A stretch of DNA of 43,078 bases from an uncultured Fretibacterium sp. (lineage in GTDB: Bacteria > Synergistota > Synergistia > Synergistales > Aminobacteriaceae): positions 1 through 43,078 of the forward strand of contig CALGHA010000056.1 in assembly GCA_937915835.1 (NCBI GenBank). The letters run 5' to 3'. A program made the position numbers and the translations under genes. Positions 42,961-43,078 of the stretch are shown here, piece after piece (the stretch's first letter is position 1; every line of letters starts with the position of its first letter). The notes below the pieces were generated by a model. The model was not told the DNA's origin. It searched no databases and saw only the letters and a list, made by a program, of their open reading frames with translations.

Positions 42961-42969
42961 ATTTTATCA
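42961..42969 (-). promoter_or_regulatory. Extended -10 promoter of the candidate RNA
   Basis: TG-A-TAAAAT on the minus strand; no good -35 box, which is common for extended -10 promoters. The predicted start is at or just before the first hairpin. Confidence 0.45.
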
Positions 42970-42971
42970 CA

Positions 42972-43078
42972 TCAAACCTTATTCTTCACCTCGTTATACA
43001 TCACAAAAAGTTTCGCTACAATATCAAACTCGCTCAAGTCCTCAGCCCAACCATAAGCCTCACACACTGCCGCATCAT
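42972..43078 (-). CDS. C-terminal end of a probable DNA methyltransferase (cut by contig end)
   Basis: The last 34 codons, DAAVCEAYGWAEDLSEFDIVA to KNKV, then TGA at 42972-42974. The pattern of an Ala-Val segment, AYGW, then D-LS and an acidic helix resembles the extreme C-terminus of large type II/IIG DNA methyltransferases (for example ...AVAAAYGWPADLSDEEIL). Too little remains to name a family with certainty. If right, a second restriction-type locus begins at this edge. Confidence 0.45.
   Translation of the reverse strand, partial: DAAVCEAYGWAEDLSEFDIVAKLFVMYNEVKNKV

Noticed and set aside
1..43078. CRISPR arrays, insertion sequences, rRNA and complete tRNA genes
   Set aside because: No regularly spaced repeats, transposase frames, terminal inverted repeat pairs or rRNA-like sequence were seen.

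Overview
The window looks like a contig from an uncultured Synergistetes bacterium, probably gut-associated. It combines outer-membrane genes (an LptF/LptG permease, LpxI, LpxB) with regulators and proteases usually seen in Firmicutes (HslVU-CodY, CtsR-ClpC). A secreted GH3 protein ends in a GGCN-plus-hydrophobic-plus-KKR tail that matches my memory of the Synergist-CTERM sorting signal. TRAP and Liv-type transporters and a flagellar gene pair fit the same lineage. The first 28 bases are Illumina adapter, so the left end is a sequencing artefact. The right end cuts a probable DNA methyltransferase gene.

Layout. 29-5844 (mostly minus): two near-identical strong promoters, an unlisted 49-residue membrane protein, a TROVE-like/DUF2828 vWA protein behind a long structured leader, a GH3 enzyme and a Vat-type acetyltransferase. 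6031-9198 (plus): hslV-hslU-codY and a small coiled-coil membrane protein. 9222-12722 (minus): a BcgI-like restriction-modification system. 12779-17088 (minus): chemoreceptor, NUDIX hydrolase, fmt, def. 17286-20228 (plus): ctsR-clpC. 20276-22206 (minus): fliE-fliF. 22613-28394 (plus): a DUF4139 protein, a PAS/degenerate-GGDEF membrane protein, lptF/G, lpxI, lpxB. 28471-31794 (plus): an ECF nickel/cobalt importer (NikK-NikL-NikM-CbiQ-CbiO). 31819-33655: a glycosyltransferase and a convergent serine hydrolase split by a frameshift. 33705-38295 (minus): livKHMGF. 38508-42612 (plus): a zinc alcohol dehydrogenase with a TRAP transporter dctPQM. 42744-42956 (minus): a candidate structured RNA. 42972-43078: the 3' end of a methyltransferase gene.

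The most interesting signal is a pair of 10-base G/C homopolymer tracts inside coding regions. One lies at the boundary between the second and third target-recognition units of the restriction specificity subunit. Slippage there in either direction meets a stop within a few codons and leaves a two-unit protein, the usual BcgI-type arrangement. The other splits a surface-type hydrolase next to a glycosyltransferase; losing one G restores a 288-residue reading frame carrying a plausible catalytic His. Together they suggest phase variation of both DNA specificity and surface chemistry. Further leads are a near-palindromic 22-bp site present in two promoter regions (with a one-mismatch copy inside lpxB), a tRNA-like fold in the leader of the vWA gene, and a promoter-to-terminator RNA of about 213 nt at the right end. 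All family names come from motif recognition by eye; no searches were run.
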